This document shows positions 24,434 through 39,800 of a DNA stretch of 64,000 nucleotides, piece by piece. The position numbers and the translations under genes were made by a program. Below the pieces are notes generated by a model. It saw only the letters and a program-made list of their open reading frames with translations. It searched no databases and was not told the DNA's origin. The stretch comes from Nissolia schottii (taxonomy: Eukaryota; Streptophyta; Magnoliopsida; Fabales; Fabaceae), in contig QANU01064415.1 in NCBI GenBank assembly GCA_003254905.1, positions 65,478 to 129,477 of the forward strand, given 5' to 3'. Numbering within the stretch: the stretch's first letter is position 1; each line of letters starts with the position of its first letter.

Positions 24434-24625
24434 TGCTACATGTACACCCAATTTTATACACTCATACATACACCATTAATAATGCACAAACATTACAAAC
24501 TTATAGATGATATTCTCAATTATACTTAATTAAGTGCATAAACATTACAGTCATTAAAACACAAACTTTATGTATATAAGTATAGGGTGTATGTATGATA
24601 TATATTTTTTGGTGTACGTGTAGCA
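24434..24625. mobile_element. MITE copy 2, inverted relative to 20232-20446 (192 bp)
   Basis: Begins TGCTACATGTACACCC and ends GGTGTACGTGTAGCA. Shares its interior with copy 1 in opposite orientation (CAAACTTATAGATGATATTC, TCAATTATACTTAATTAAGT). It lies about 200 bp beyond the Pack-MULE, so the pair brackets that element. Confidence 0.65.
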
Positions 24626-24797
24626 TGACTCATTGTTAAGGGAGAAAAAACCATTCCCCTTAATCCAGATATGTCCTGATCCTAATCCCAAAAAAATAAA
24701 ACAAAATTGCTGTAATAAAAAAAGGAAAAAGAATTTTAATAAAAAAAACACTTTCTTCTTCTCCGTTAGGTGTGTGTCCTCAACAGCTCACAAAAAC

Positions 24798-24822
24798 GCA
24801 TTGCATTGCATTGCATTGCAGC
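24798..24822. repeat. (GCATT)n pentanucleotide repeat in the VTT gene leader
   Basis: About four tandem GCATT units followed by CAGCTCAGCTCA, inside the presumed 5' UTR of the gene starting at 25012. Confidence 0.8.
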
Positions 24823-24976
24823 TCAGCTCAATTTCGCAGAACCATCCTTTCATTCCCATTACTCTCTCTTTCTCTCTCTCTTCCAATCCCTAAAAATCTT
24901 AGGGTTTCCCTTTTCCACCAAATCATAAACCAATCAACCCCCCAAAAAGGGACCTTTTTACACCTTCAAATCTCCG

Positions 24977-24991
24977 ATGCCATCGCCGTGA
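24977..24991 (+). promoter_or_regulatory. Minimal upstream ORF (4 codons)
   Basis: ATG CCA TCG CCG TGA lies 20 bases before the main start codon at 25012. If the leader includes it, it could lower translation of the main ORF. Transcript start is not known. Confidence 0.45.
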
Positions 24992-25011
24992 TCTGATCCA
25001 CCGTGCCGACG

Positions 25012-27208
25012 ATGGCGGCGCCGCGGAGTGTGACGGCGTCCGAGGGCGGGAGGCAGCTTCAGCGGGACCTGGAGAGCGGCGGAACCAGCGGCGTCGAGGA
25101 CGACTCGCCGGCCGCCAAGAAGCCCAAATCAGAGAGGTTCCCTCTCAACAGCTGGGAGTTCGGCGCCGCCGTCGCCGTCTTCTTCGTCTTCGCCACCGGC
25201 CTCTTCTGCATCTACCTCACCATGCCCCCCGCCGAATACGGCCACATCAAGCTCCCCCGCACCCTTTCCGATCTTCGCATCCTCAAGTAAAAAAATCCAT
25301 CCTTTGATAATTACATGATTCCACTTTTCCCCAAAAAAATTTACCTAAAAATATTAGTGTGAAGAGAACTTTAGACTCGAGCCAGATTAGTTAGACTGAA
25401 GTTGTATAGACAAAAAAGAACTTTAAAAAAACATATGGGATGATTTGTGTTTATTGGGTGATTTGAGTTGAAATGTGGTGTGCTTGATGTGTTTGAATCT
25501 GTTTGTTATACGTAGTTACTGTTTTTTTTTTTTTTTTTTTTTGGGATAATCTTTCAGTGTATGCGAAGAACCACCCTGCACCTTTCATTCTTGGTTACTG
25601 CTCCACCTACATCTTCATGCAGACTTTCATGATTCCGGGGACCATCTTCATGTCCCTATTGGCCGGTGCTCTCTTTGGAGTTGTTAGAGGGATCCTCTTG
25701 GTTGTTTTCAATGCCACTGCAGGAGCTTCGTCTTGCTTCTTTTTGTCTAAGTTAATTGGGCGCCCCCTTGTTTCTTGGTTGTGGCCTGAAAAGTTGAGGT
25801 TTTTCCAAGCTGAGGTTTGTGTTGTCTTCTTTTTTCTGTGATGTTTATGTGGAAATTAGCTAGGTACAAGTTTTATGGTGGTGTTGCCTGTGCTAATCTG
25901 GTGTTCTTATTTTGGTTGAATCAGATTGCAAAGCGTAGGGATAAGTTGCTGAATTACATGCTTTTTCTGAGGATCACCCCAACTCTGCCAAATCTTTTCA
26001 TCAATTTGGCGTCTCCCATTGTTGATGTACCTTTTCATATATTCTTTTCGGCAACGCTGATTGGTCTTATTCCGGCATCTTATATTACTGTCAGAGTAAG
26101 ATTTTGTGACCATCTTGCAGTTATTTTACAATATGCTGAACTTGATGCTTTTGCTGATTCAAGTGTTTATAAATATTATGCCTTGGTTTATTTTCTGTTT
26201 TCAGCTCATTTTAGTTAACTTTCTTATAGTTTCCCATTGCCTTCTAAATTTGGAACTTTCAACTTTTGATGTATAAGATGGATGAGTATCCTCCTACTTA
26301 AAAGGGGGACAAAATACACACACACACACACACATGGATATGGACAAGGTCTTTGTGAAAGCTTCTAAACATCTGTTGGATGATTATCAACTTACGTGGA
26401 CCAATCTTGATCGTCAAATGACTTTGGAATTAAGTTGCTCACCGGTTTCATAAGTAATTAATAATTTAATGACTCTGATATTGATCTCAGGAACTTTCTA
26501 TAGTTGATGAGTTCATATTGGAATAAGATTTTTATTTTTAAAGGAAACAATTCAATAAGGTTATATATGTTAGAGAAGGCATTGTTCTTGTGAGTCGTGA
26601 TCATAAAGCCTAGTACCAAGTTTGTAAGGATTTCTTCAATGCATATTGTGGAGTTTCTTATCAATACACTACTATCCGAGAACTGCATCCAAGCCCTTTT
26701 TCCCTCATTTGCTTAGAATGGGTTTCATGTTGTCCCTTTGTCTTAAGTTGGCTGGTAATTGAAGGATAAGAATTGTTCAATTTGGATATCTAGTAGTCAG
26801 TTTTCTCTACTAATAAATGAAAAACAGTTCCGATACACATATACATCTTGTTTATCCAATCATATGAGCTAGGTTGATGCTAATCTGATGGAGTATTGGT
26901 GTATGTTTTTGTCAATTATTTTCTTTTATGTCATGTTTTTATTTTAATCACCTTGGAATTTGTGTTTCTTTTAATTCCAAACTCACGGATTTTCTGGTTT
27001 GTTCAAACTTTTTGTGGTCCTTGTGTTCTGCATTTCTGTTTATTACTTCTAACATCTCCATTGTTGTTTTAACCAGGCTGGCCTTGCTCTTGGGGATCTA
27101 AAGTCAGTGAGGGATCTATATGATTTTAAGACATTATCAGTGCTTTTCCTCATTGGTTTTGTTTCCATATTGCCTACAGTTTTGAAGAGAAAGCGAGTAT
27201 ATGAATGA
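25012..27208 (+). CDS. VTT-domain / SNARE-associated Golgi protein family (TMEM41-like) membrane protein
   Basis: Exons 25012-25286, 25544-25814, 25925-26095 and 27077-27208 join to 282 aa, starting at the ATG in GACGATGGCGG (the upstream GTG is not a eukaryotic start). A charged cytosolic N-terminus of about 45 residues precedes a membrane span (FGAAVAVFFVFATGLFCIYL). The VTT core follows: MIPGTIFMSLLAGALFG, the FNATAGASSCFFLSKLIGRP block, LRITPTLPNLFINLASPIVD, a hydrophobic IGLIPASYITV, then a final span and the basic tail KRKRVYE. Family members in animals and yeast (TMEM41B, VMP1, Tvp38) are ER/Golgi membrane proteins linked to lipid scrambling and autophagy; plant copies are largely uncharacterised, so function is by family only. 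The exon 2 acceptor is abnormal: the only in-frame junction reads ..TTTG|GGATAAT. Intron 3 holds a (CA)n tract near 26313-26333. Confidence 0.88.
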
Positions 27209-28393
27209 CAGTTGTGCTGGGACACCTCGCAAAATACGTTTGTTAATGGCAAGTTACTTTCATCATTGAATTAGATTTAATGTAATTCAATTGATTAGAG
27301 TGGAAAATGATTAACCAATGCTATCGTTGAGAAAGGATGTATTATTATTAATTAAAACAGAAGCATGTGCTCCATTTTATTATTTTCTATAGTGGAGCCT
27401 TTTTATTTTGCCATTTTTCTTTTTGATCGTGGGAAGAGGGTAAAGTAGACTTAGTACAGTGGTGATCATTCAGTTCAGGTACGGCTCAGGGTTTTGGTGG
27501 AGCATTTAAATCGCTCATAATGTAGCCTTCTTGGCATCAGGAAGAATGTGGTGAACTTAACTCTGTCCTATTTGCTTGTTTATCAATACTATAAGATATA
27601 GTAGAGAAGCTCAATCATTAAGTGAAATTCTTGTGCACTCAGAGGAAATCCAGTCATTAATTACTCTACCTGTTATTCAACTTTGATTATGTCCAACTTG
27701 CAGGAATGAGAGAAATAAAGGCATAAAAGTTTGAATTGGATCATATCAATCTTAAGAAGATTTCAGCTATTTAAAATTTGTGTCTATCTATTTTTACATG
27801 ACTAAATATAACCAAATTTGATATGAGAGAAGGATCCATTCCCCCAAACATAACCAATTCATAATACTGAGAAGAGACTTTGGGAGAAGGGATTTAGATG
27901 TTTAAATATCAGTTTGATTTAGGACAAAAAGGCCTAATCACTTAGTTGTTGTTGATGACCATAACTGTTGACATATTCATGCTTGGTATGCACTCATGTT
28001 GAATCGAAATTAATAAAATTTCAGCAGATATTGCCTGGTCCTACCCGCTAGGTGAATGGGTAAATGTGAATACAAATAGGTGTAAGGTATGTTATTGGAT
28101 AGAGGCTTTTCAGTTAATTTGTGACCTTGCACCAATAGACAGCTACATTTGTTCCATCAATTGACAACCTCTGTATTGTAGATATATAGTAGTTAAAAGT
28201 GGAATGTGAAAAATTGTAGACATGAAAAATAGCAATGTATTTAGAAACTGGAGTTTACATAATGCCATACATTAACCACATAAGAAAGAGCTCCTCTAGT
28301 TAAAAGCAAAATCAACTATGACAAAATGATTGCTTATAAGTAAAGATGAAAGTAGATACAAAATATTGGCACAGTACTACACGAGACAGATGC
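27209..28393. other. Convergent intergenic region between VTT gene and RPL21
   Basis: 3' UTRs of two converging genes and about 700 bp of unique AT-rich DNA. No further feature seen. Confidence 0.55.
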
Positions 28394-30992
28394 TCATGAG
28401 TCAGAGTTCTCGTCCTTGAAATCATCCATAGTAACTTTAGGGTAGTTCTCATAGCCCATAATGCTATTTATCCGTATGCGTGTATTTGGCTGTAACAAGT
28501 TGAAAAACCAAATCAAACATCACAGCATTTAGAAAACAGGAGAAAATTCATGATTTTGAAATTATACAAGAAAACAAAATGAAATCAAACACAAATCTCT
28601 TCTAGACATTGTTTGAATTTGTAGCAGAATGAGATAAATCAGTGAATGACTTAATTGGTATAGCATTAATTTCGTGGCAATCTCTATACATTTGCTATTG
28701 TGCTTCTACACTTGAAGAAGAAATTTCCTTGGAATTTTGTGAAGGTCAGCCAATACAATTTTGAAACATTTTGCCCTTTTCTCTTTTGAAAAAGAAAACT
28801 CTCCACTACTGCAAAATGAATTTACAAAAATAGAATTTGTAATTAGCCTTTCTTAATTCTTTAACAGTGATTGGCAATCAGGATTAGCAAAATATGAGAA
28901 ACAGAGAAAGTAGCATCAGAATGAGAAAATTTCTATGGCTGGAATCATAAAGACGAAGAAGTGATGCAGGGCTTTATTATTAAAACTCGTGTTTGAGTTG
29001 ACTAAGAATGGCTAGAAAAAAGAAAGGGAAATTCAGAACCAAGATGGTAAATTCATGAAATTTTGAACAATTTCCATGCACGCATTACAGCTTATTGTGA
29101 TGACTTATTTTTGCCTTGGTGACTAAATTCCGAACCACTCTCGAGCCAGGTAAAGTGGCATATTTTAGTTGCAAAGTTCTTTTGATAAATAATTTGATTG
29201 CATGAGTAGAAGCAAAACAACTGTATTACCTGTCTGTGTCCAATAGTTCTGCGATACTTTTTCTTCGGTTTATATTTGAAGACAATTACTTTGGGGTCTA
29301 AACCCTGCATTAAAAATAAAAACTGGTAAAGGAAGAGTTCCATCAACTTCCTACCAAGAGAAGAGAAACAAGGAGAAAGAGGTATACCTGTTCTTCAACT
29401 GTCGCATATACCACAGCATTTGTTACCACTGGTTTACCAATGTAGCAAGTTGTATCGGTGCCGACAAGCAAAACCTTATGCAGGGCAATCTGCATATCCC
29501 AAGAGCTATATTTGAACAGCAGAATTATGGAGAAATATCCAACATGATATTATCACTTTAGCAGTGTCACCACTTACCACTCATGCAATTTCATTTCCCC
29601 AGCCATAAATCTAATTGACAAACAATGTATAGCTATGATCATGCAAATTTTCCTAATAATCAGTATATGGCAAAAAGAAGGGATCATTCATATTTTTATA
29701 AATGGACCAAAAGTCATTGTATGAGCAAGCTAGTACTTAAACTTCACGACCCACCACAACATGTTGTATCAAGTCCTCTGGGAAAGCCAAACATTTGACA
29801 TTAAGAACAGATAATTCAAATTGATAAATTTTCTTCAGATAACCAAGTACACCATACAAAAATAACATGATGTATTTGAAGTTTGTAACCCCCAAAAGAA
29901 GTGGCATGTGTGTTTGCACACACTTACAGAATCAATGTCCTGGTACTTTCACTATTCTGCTAATTATTATTCCAGCAGCATATCACATTCAAATGGCAGC
30001 AATATTTTGGTAGATAGTGATAGTAGTAACTATCACACTACTAGTAAGTTGGTGATGGTCACAATCAAATACAGAAATAGATATTGAATGAATTTTAGGA
30101 ATGGTGCATACATAAATATGGCTGAATGAAGGAAATAAATGAAAGTTGCAAAGTTTAAAATGGCAGCAATTAAGAACAAGAAGTAAACAAGGGACGTACC
30201 TTATCATTAACATTAGCACCTTTCAGCCTCTGAACTGTTATCCAACGACCGGGGTGAACGATATACTGGCGTCCCCCAATCTAAACAAATCCCCAAAAAT
30301 GGAAAAATCAGTTCAAAATCACAAGCACAGAAGACAAATTTGCAGAAACCCCAGACCACACCAAAAAAAAAAAAAAACGCACCAATTCACCTATCCACAA
30401 AGTAGAAGTGAAAAATATAACACAACCACATAATGAACCGTAAAAATCATCCGAACTAACCATTTTACTCAATTGCTACTTTTCAATTGCATTAAAAACA
30501 CAAACAGAAAATAAAATCAGTATGGTCAGAATTCTTTGCGCAATCACCAATAAAAACCCATCTCGGAAAAATCATCCGAATTAACAAATTCACTTCAAAG
30601 ATTGCAACTTTAAGCAAATGTGTCGCTCCATCAATTACCCAAAAATTGAAAGAGAATAGAAATAGTTACCCTTTATGTGTACTCACCATGACGACAGCGA
30701 AGAGACCAGGCTCCCACGTCGGAGCCTGAGCAGGCGAGGCTTGGAGCGCAGTTCCAGGCTCGGGTGGCGGAGCCTCAGGCTCGGACACAGATTGCGTGGA
30801 TTCCGAGTACTTGGGTAAGAGGGGTGAGCGAGGGGAGGAAGTGGAATTGAAAGAGAGCTTGTGGGAGAGAGAATGAGAACGAGAGAAAGTGAGGTTTGAA
30901 AATAAAAATGGGGTTTTGGGGTTATGGGAAATGGAGCATTGGGTGGCGAAGGAAGTGCAGATTGAGGAGAGTGTGGAAGTTGCAGAGGCCAT
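28394..30992 (-). CDS. RPL21: Plastid 50S ribosomal protein L21 (nuclear-encoded)
   Basis: Five exons on the minus strand: 30992-30687, 30280-30200, 29489-29388, 29304-29230 and 28489-28394, joined in frame to 219 aa with consensus splice sites. Residues 1 to about 60 are Ser/Thr-rich and nearly free of acidic residues (MASATSTLSSICTSFATQ), a plastid transit peptide. An acidic Pro-rich linker (about 66-90) precedes the bL21 domain: LFAVVMIGGRQYIVHPGRW, then ..LKGANVNDKIALHKVLLVGT, VVYATVEEQG, and the 23S-rRNA-binding basic block FKYKPKKKYRRTIGHRQ. The tail RIRINSIMGYENYP is the plant-plastid extension. The product binds 23S rRNA in the large subunit of plastid ribosomes. A GA-rich leader (about 31000-31020) lies just upstream. 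Confidence 0.95.
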
Positions 30993-31039
30993 TGTTGTTG
31001 GGGAGAGAGAGAGAGAGAGGTGCTTCTCTCACGCACTCA

Positions 31040-32011
31040 TCTAATCCAGAGCTGCCTATCCTCTTCACTCATCCGTTTTCTCTTACTAAACCTATAATAT
31101 GGCGTTTTTTTTCCTTTTCTTTTTTTCAAAAAGTTATTATTATTATTATTATTATCTAACCAAAAATATCTCCCGCAAAAGTAGCGACTAATCATTTTAA
31201 AGGTTGAGGTTATATCCGTAGCAAAAGACTTTTTGTACCATCAAACCTCTTTCTAGAGCTTTAAGTAATGTTTGGTAAACATTTTAAAATATCTCGAAAC
31301 AGAAATTACAAAGATAATATTTTGTGACATGATTATTTTGTTATGTAGGACAGTATTGACCCAAATGCTAGTTGAAATAGGCCCAACCCTCGGATGAAAA
31401 TTCCTCTATATTATTAGTCTTTCCTCTCTCTGTTGCCTTGGTAAAAATGTTAGCATCAGATCACAAGATCCAACATTATTAACATTATTTCCTTTCTCTT
31501 TGTTGAATGTTTGTTTCTATTAATTATAGTCAATTACATTACAAATGAAAAGGTTGTCTAGTGCATGAGACTAAGCAAATAAGTTCTTTTTAAGATTTAA
31601 ATTCAGAGTATTTTGTATTATTTTCACCTTAAAATGATAAATTTGACTTCCAAATACACTTTCATAAAAAGTAAAAAAAAAATTATATTTCTACCACACT
31701 TAATTTTGGGAGTCCCAAAAAAACAAACATGCCCTAACCAACCTTACTGTTGCATCAATACTCACCCTCTAGTTAGTCACTATATATATATATATATATA
31801 TATATCCATCATATGTATTCAACTTCATTGGATGTTAATAAAGAAAGTAAAATAGATTAAACCATAGCTTCAGAAAGTAACAAAGTTCCAACACATGACC
31901 CAGATCATAATCATATATGTAGCTCTATAAATTTTGACTAAACATTTCCTTCTATCATCATGCTTCCTAACTGTACACAAGCTATTAGTTCAGTTCAGGT
32001 GAGTTAGCATC
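31040..32011. other. Intergenic region between RPL21 and CDPK
   Basis: RPL21 promoter side (minus-strand upstream) and the CDPK 3' UTR. Holds (TTA)n at about 31135-31155 and (TA)n at about 31780-31805. No gene seen. Confidence 0.55.
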
Positions 32012-35818
<3,807 letters not shown>

Positions 35819-35831
35819 GTCTCTGATCAAA

Positions 35832-36055
35832 ACCTGAAAATGGGATGTGATCTAAAAGAGATAAAAAGAGATTAAAACTTGTTCCTTTATCCTCTTTTCT
35901 TCTGAAAAAGATGGAAAAACCTGAAAATGGGGTATGATCGATAAAGAGATTAAAGTTTGTTTCTCTATCCTCTTTCTTCTGCAAATTGTGAGAAACCTGA
36001 AAATGGGGTGTGATCCAAGGAGATTAAAGTTTGTTTCTTTATCCTCTTTTTCTGT
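35832..36055 (-). repeat. Three-copy tandem repeat in the CDPK 5' leader
   Basis: Units start at 35832, 35919 and 35995 (spacings 87 and 76; last copy about 60). Each has ACCTGAAAATGGG(G/A)T(A/G)TGATC, then GAGATTAAAG(T)TTGTT, then CTTTATCCTCTTT. On the coding strand every unit carries CCCATTTTCAGGT, a 3'-splice-site-like string. The array begins 14 bases upstream of the start codon. Confidence 0.8.
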
Positions 36056-36119
36056 TCTCTTTCTTTTCTCTCTCTCTCTTTTTTCTCCCTAAGAACCTGT
36101 TTCACACATGTAAGAATTT

Positions 36120-38690
36120 CTGTGGGGAGTGTTTGTTGTTGGAGCTATGCTATATTAGTCATTGAAATTTTTGCCACCATTTATTTTTACATTTATTGCA
36201 GTGCAACAATAGTCGATGCTATAATTATTGTTTTGGAAAATGTTTGGAATTGAATATTTTACATGGTTGCAATTGTCAGCATTTTAGGGAATTATTTAAA
36301 ATTGAAATCTTTTTTTAACAAAAAGTAAAATATTAAATAGTGATAAATTAACATGTAGAGTTATCATATAATGAATTTTTAAATTATTATTATACCACTT
36401 TATTAGTAAAAGAATATGTTTTTAACATATAAAGCGTTGTTATATTATATTATAGAGAAAAACAGGATATAAGTTTAAAATAAAATAAAAAGTGATAAAA
36501 TATTTTATGGGATTGATAAAAAAAAGGTTTCCAAACCATACTCTTATGTTTAATTGGCCACATGCATATTATATCCTTTTTATGCCCATTTTTCTTTTAT
36601 AATCACAATGATAGTCTTTACTTTTCTTATTAATGTTTTTTTCCCTCTAAAAGAAGTCATTATAGAATTTCCTTTTAATTTTCTTATTTAATGGAGGAAA
36701 TATAATAAAATGGAATAAATCACAACAATAAAATCACCCTATTATTTGATTCTTTTTATTGCATAAACATAATGGCAATACCATTTATAATGCTGTTCTA
36801 AAAATTAAACTTAGTAACATTAATGAAATAATTATTCTGATGTTGTGTTGTAAGATAGCCCTATAATTTTTTTTTCTACTATAAAATAGATTGTGTAAAT
36901 AGATTTTTTTTCTTCTATATTTACCAAAGTGACCCATCAATAATGCAAATTTGATCTCCAATAAAAAGGTTTTCAATTTATTTGTATATTTAAACTCACA
37001 TTCTCAATAGATTATGTATTTTGAAATCGTGTCACGTTAGCATAAATGGCTGACCTTCTCTCATCATTTCAAAAGTTATACATTTTAAAAGATTTAATTA
37101 GATGATAGGATAAAAACTTTATAGTGAATAAAAATTTAATTCTTATAATTATTGACTATTTCAATTAATCCCTCTATGAGTTCATGGAAATTTTTTGTAA
37201 GGGAAGAATTTATGGATTGTTATATATACCTATATGCTAACCGTATTTAATTAAAAGAAACTACAAAAACACACAAGTTGAAGAAAGTAAATCCCTCCAC
37301 CAAACATCATGATCGTATTTGTTTAGTGAGATAAGACAAAAATATTAAGATACAGAGACACAACCTTTCAATTAGGATAATGTATTTTTTAAAATCTATT
37401 AAATTCATGCAATAAATATATTTTAAGTCATTTAGAGTATATTTTTTTATATTAAACCAAATAATATATAAATATAAATAAGTGTATCGTACATTTTAAA
37501 CAAAATATAAGACCTATTTATCCTCTTATTTTTTTTTATGTTTCTATTCATGTCTCTTTATATTTTTGTCATGTTCTAGCTATCAAATGCCGTAATGAGA
37601 CCATTGAGAGAACACTAGACATAATACATAAAAAGTCATGCTACCCCACAAATATAAATATTAACATTTTGGATAATGTTGCATTATCTTCTAAAACCAA
37701 ATAATAAAGTATCTTTTACAGATAGGTATGAACTTTAATATCATAGATCGACATGGCCTACGACTAACAAGTTGCCCCTTATTAGTGTGCGGTCCAAGTT
37801 AAAGTCCGCCCAATGTAAGAACTAAAGGATAACGATATTTTTGTAACGCACTACAAAAGGCATGTGCATAAAATAAAATAATCACGTTTGATTAATTAGG
37901 TATTTCAAACAATTTTTAATGATAAAAAGTTTTAAAAAATCATTTGAAGAAAGAATTTTATTTTATAGAATAAATTGAGTATTTTTACTATTAAATCATT
38001 AAAATAGAGACGAATTTCATTATTCACATTAATTATCTAATAATCTAATAGTGAAAACAATCACTTTATTCTTTAAAATAAAATCATTTCTTTAAAAGAT
38101 TCTTGCTCAAAGGTTAGAGAGCAAATTAGATTGAAACCTGCTCGTTATGCAGGTATATAAATAAATTTTCTAATAAATATAAAAATTAGTATGTAAAATA
38201 GATGTAATCAATGGTTTAATTCTCTTAATCAACATTCTCACACACAAAAAAAAAAAAGAAAGAAAAAGAATATCTCATTTAGCATGTAATGAAAATTCCA
38301 AGTTGTAGGGGGATATATTTTGGTAATTATGAATTACATATGCAATCATAATTGATCTATTTGCTCTTCCTTGTAAGGTGTATCACCTGAGATATAGAGT
38401 TGGTAATTTAATCTGTTGTTTACCAGTAAAACTTGAAAATTCATTTTATATTTATTAAGTTTCACAATCAAATCATGAAATGGGGGTGATGAGGATATAA
38501 GGAAACCAGCGTACTACAATCTAAAGCATATTAAAGCATGAACAAACTAAACCACACGAAGTTACTAAGCACCTAATATAGAATATAACCAATTGCAAAC
38601 AAACTCCAGGGATAGGTTCATAGATTCAACATGAAGAATATCCTTGGACGTATGCATGCGGCTCTCCCACATCTTTCACACGCGAGCTCT
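36120..38690. other. CDPK promoter side and gene-free AT-rich DNA
   Basis: Minus-strand core promoter probably near 36150 (TAATATAGC). The rest is AT-rich with poly-A and poly-T tracts and no supported gene or delimited element. Confidence 0.5.
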
Positions 38691-39800
38691 TTCTTCGACC
38701 CTGCCTGATAAACATGCCATCTCAATCATAAACTATCAACTTAGGGATGCCATGGAGTTTCACCACATTATGAATGAATGCATCAGCGACTTATTGGCTT
38801 GTAAAGCCCATGCGTAGAGGAATAAAATGGCCAAACTTGGAGAGCCAGTCTACAACCATGTGACTGCGGTACCCCTATGATATGATAACAGTCCATATCA
38901 ATGTCCTCCCAAATTTGAGAGCGAATAGGTAGAGGTTGCAACAAGCCTGCCTGCAGGAAGGGTTTCTTGGCAAATCAAACAGTTTGATGTCTCGCTGCAT
39001 ATTGGCCCAATAGAAATTGGAGTAGACCCTTGTTGTCGTACGAGATGTACCGGAGTGACCACCAATTTTAGAATCATGAAACTCATGGTGCGGATCTCAG
39101 AAACCTTCAAAACAACAATTATGTTTTTCCAGTAAAGTACCCTATTGACAGCCCAAAAATTGCTGCTTTCCCCACTAGCTTGATGCACGACCTGCTCTGC
39201 TCAAGGATTTGCTTCCAATGGGTACAAGCTTGCACACCATCCATAATTTGTTTCAACCACATGGGTTCAACACAAGACAAAGCCATATTAAAACTATGTG
39301 ATAAAAGCATTCACATTAACTATATTCTCCTTACCTGGTTTGTATTGAACCTCAAAATCATACCCCAAAAATCTGTGCAACCATTGTTGTTGTTCTGGGG
39401 TACGTGTGGAGCGATTGATTCAATAGCTCCTTCAGGCTACGCTGATCAGTCCAAATGATGAAACGGTGTCCCAAGAGGTAATGTTGAAACTTCGCCATAG
39501 CTTGTGTGACGACGAATAGTTCCCGGACCTATATATGCAGATTAATTGGTGTTGCATTCGTGAGGATAGTTTCTAAGAGAAATATACAATGGGATGACTT
39601 TCTTACATGAGGACATCCCCGATACCGACCCCGGAAGCATCTGTTTCCAAAGTGAAGGGCAAGGAAAAGTCTGGAAGGCGAAGTAGAGGGGCTATAGTGA
39701 GGGCAGTCTTAAGTGTAAGAAACCAATCCTCAGCCTCAAGACTCCACGTGTAAACAACCTTCTTGGTGAGATCAGCCAGAGGGGCACTGCAACGACTTGC
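38690..39800 (-). pseudogene. Ty3/gypsy retrotransposon pol fragment (RT end, RNase H, integrase), inactive
   Basis: Reading the minus strand: APLADLTKKVVYTWSLEAED, LRLPDFSLPFTLETDASGVG (RNase H start) then an in-frame stop after GDVLM near 39608. Next come HRFIIWTDQRSLKELL, the zinc-finger side of integrase (GGHSGTSRTTRVYSNFYWAN), and the integrase core VVDWLSKFGHFIPLRM and VKLHGIPKLIVYD with further stops. The order is normal for Ty3/gypsy pol. Most of RT, gag and protease are missing and the fragment ends abruptly at both sides. It is a dead copy; no activity is expected. Confidence 0.85.

Noticed and set aside
25003-25011. Start of the VTT protein at 25003
   Set aside because: The codon is GTG; the first ATG in frame is at 25012.
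25551-25560. TTTCAG at 25552-25557 as exon 2 acceptor of the VTT gene
   Set aside because: Canonical AG, but it puts the following exon out of frame and loses the conserved DNLSVYA sequence.
30146-30433. Plus-strand open frames over RPL21 introns and exons
   Set aside because: Shadows of the minus-strand gene with no codon bias or domain.
35819-35830. CDPK start at 35830
   Set aside because: The codon is TTG; the ATG at 35818 is the first in-frame ATG.
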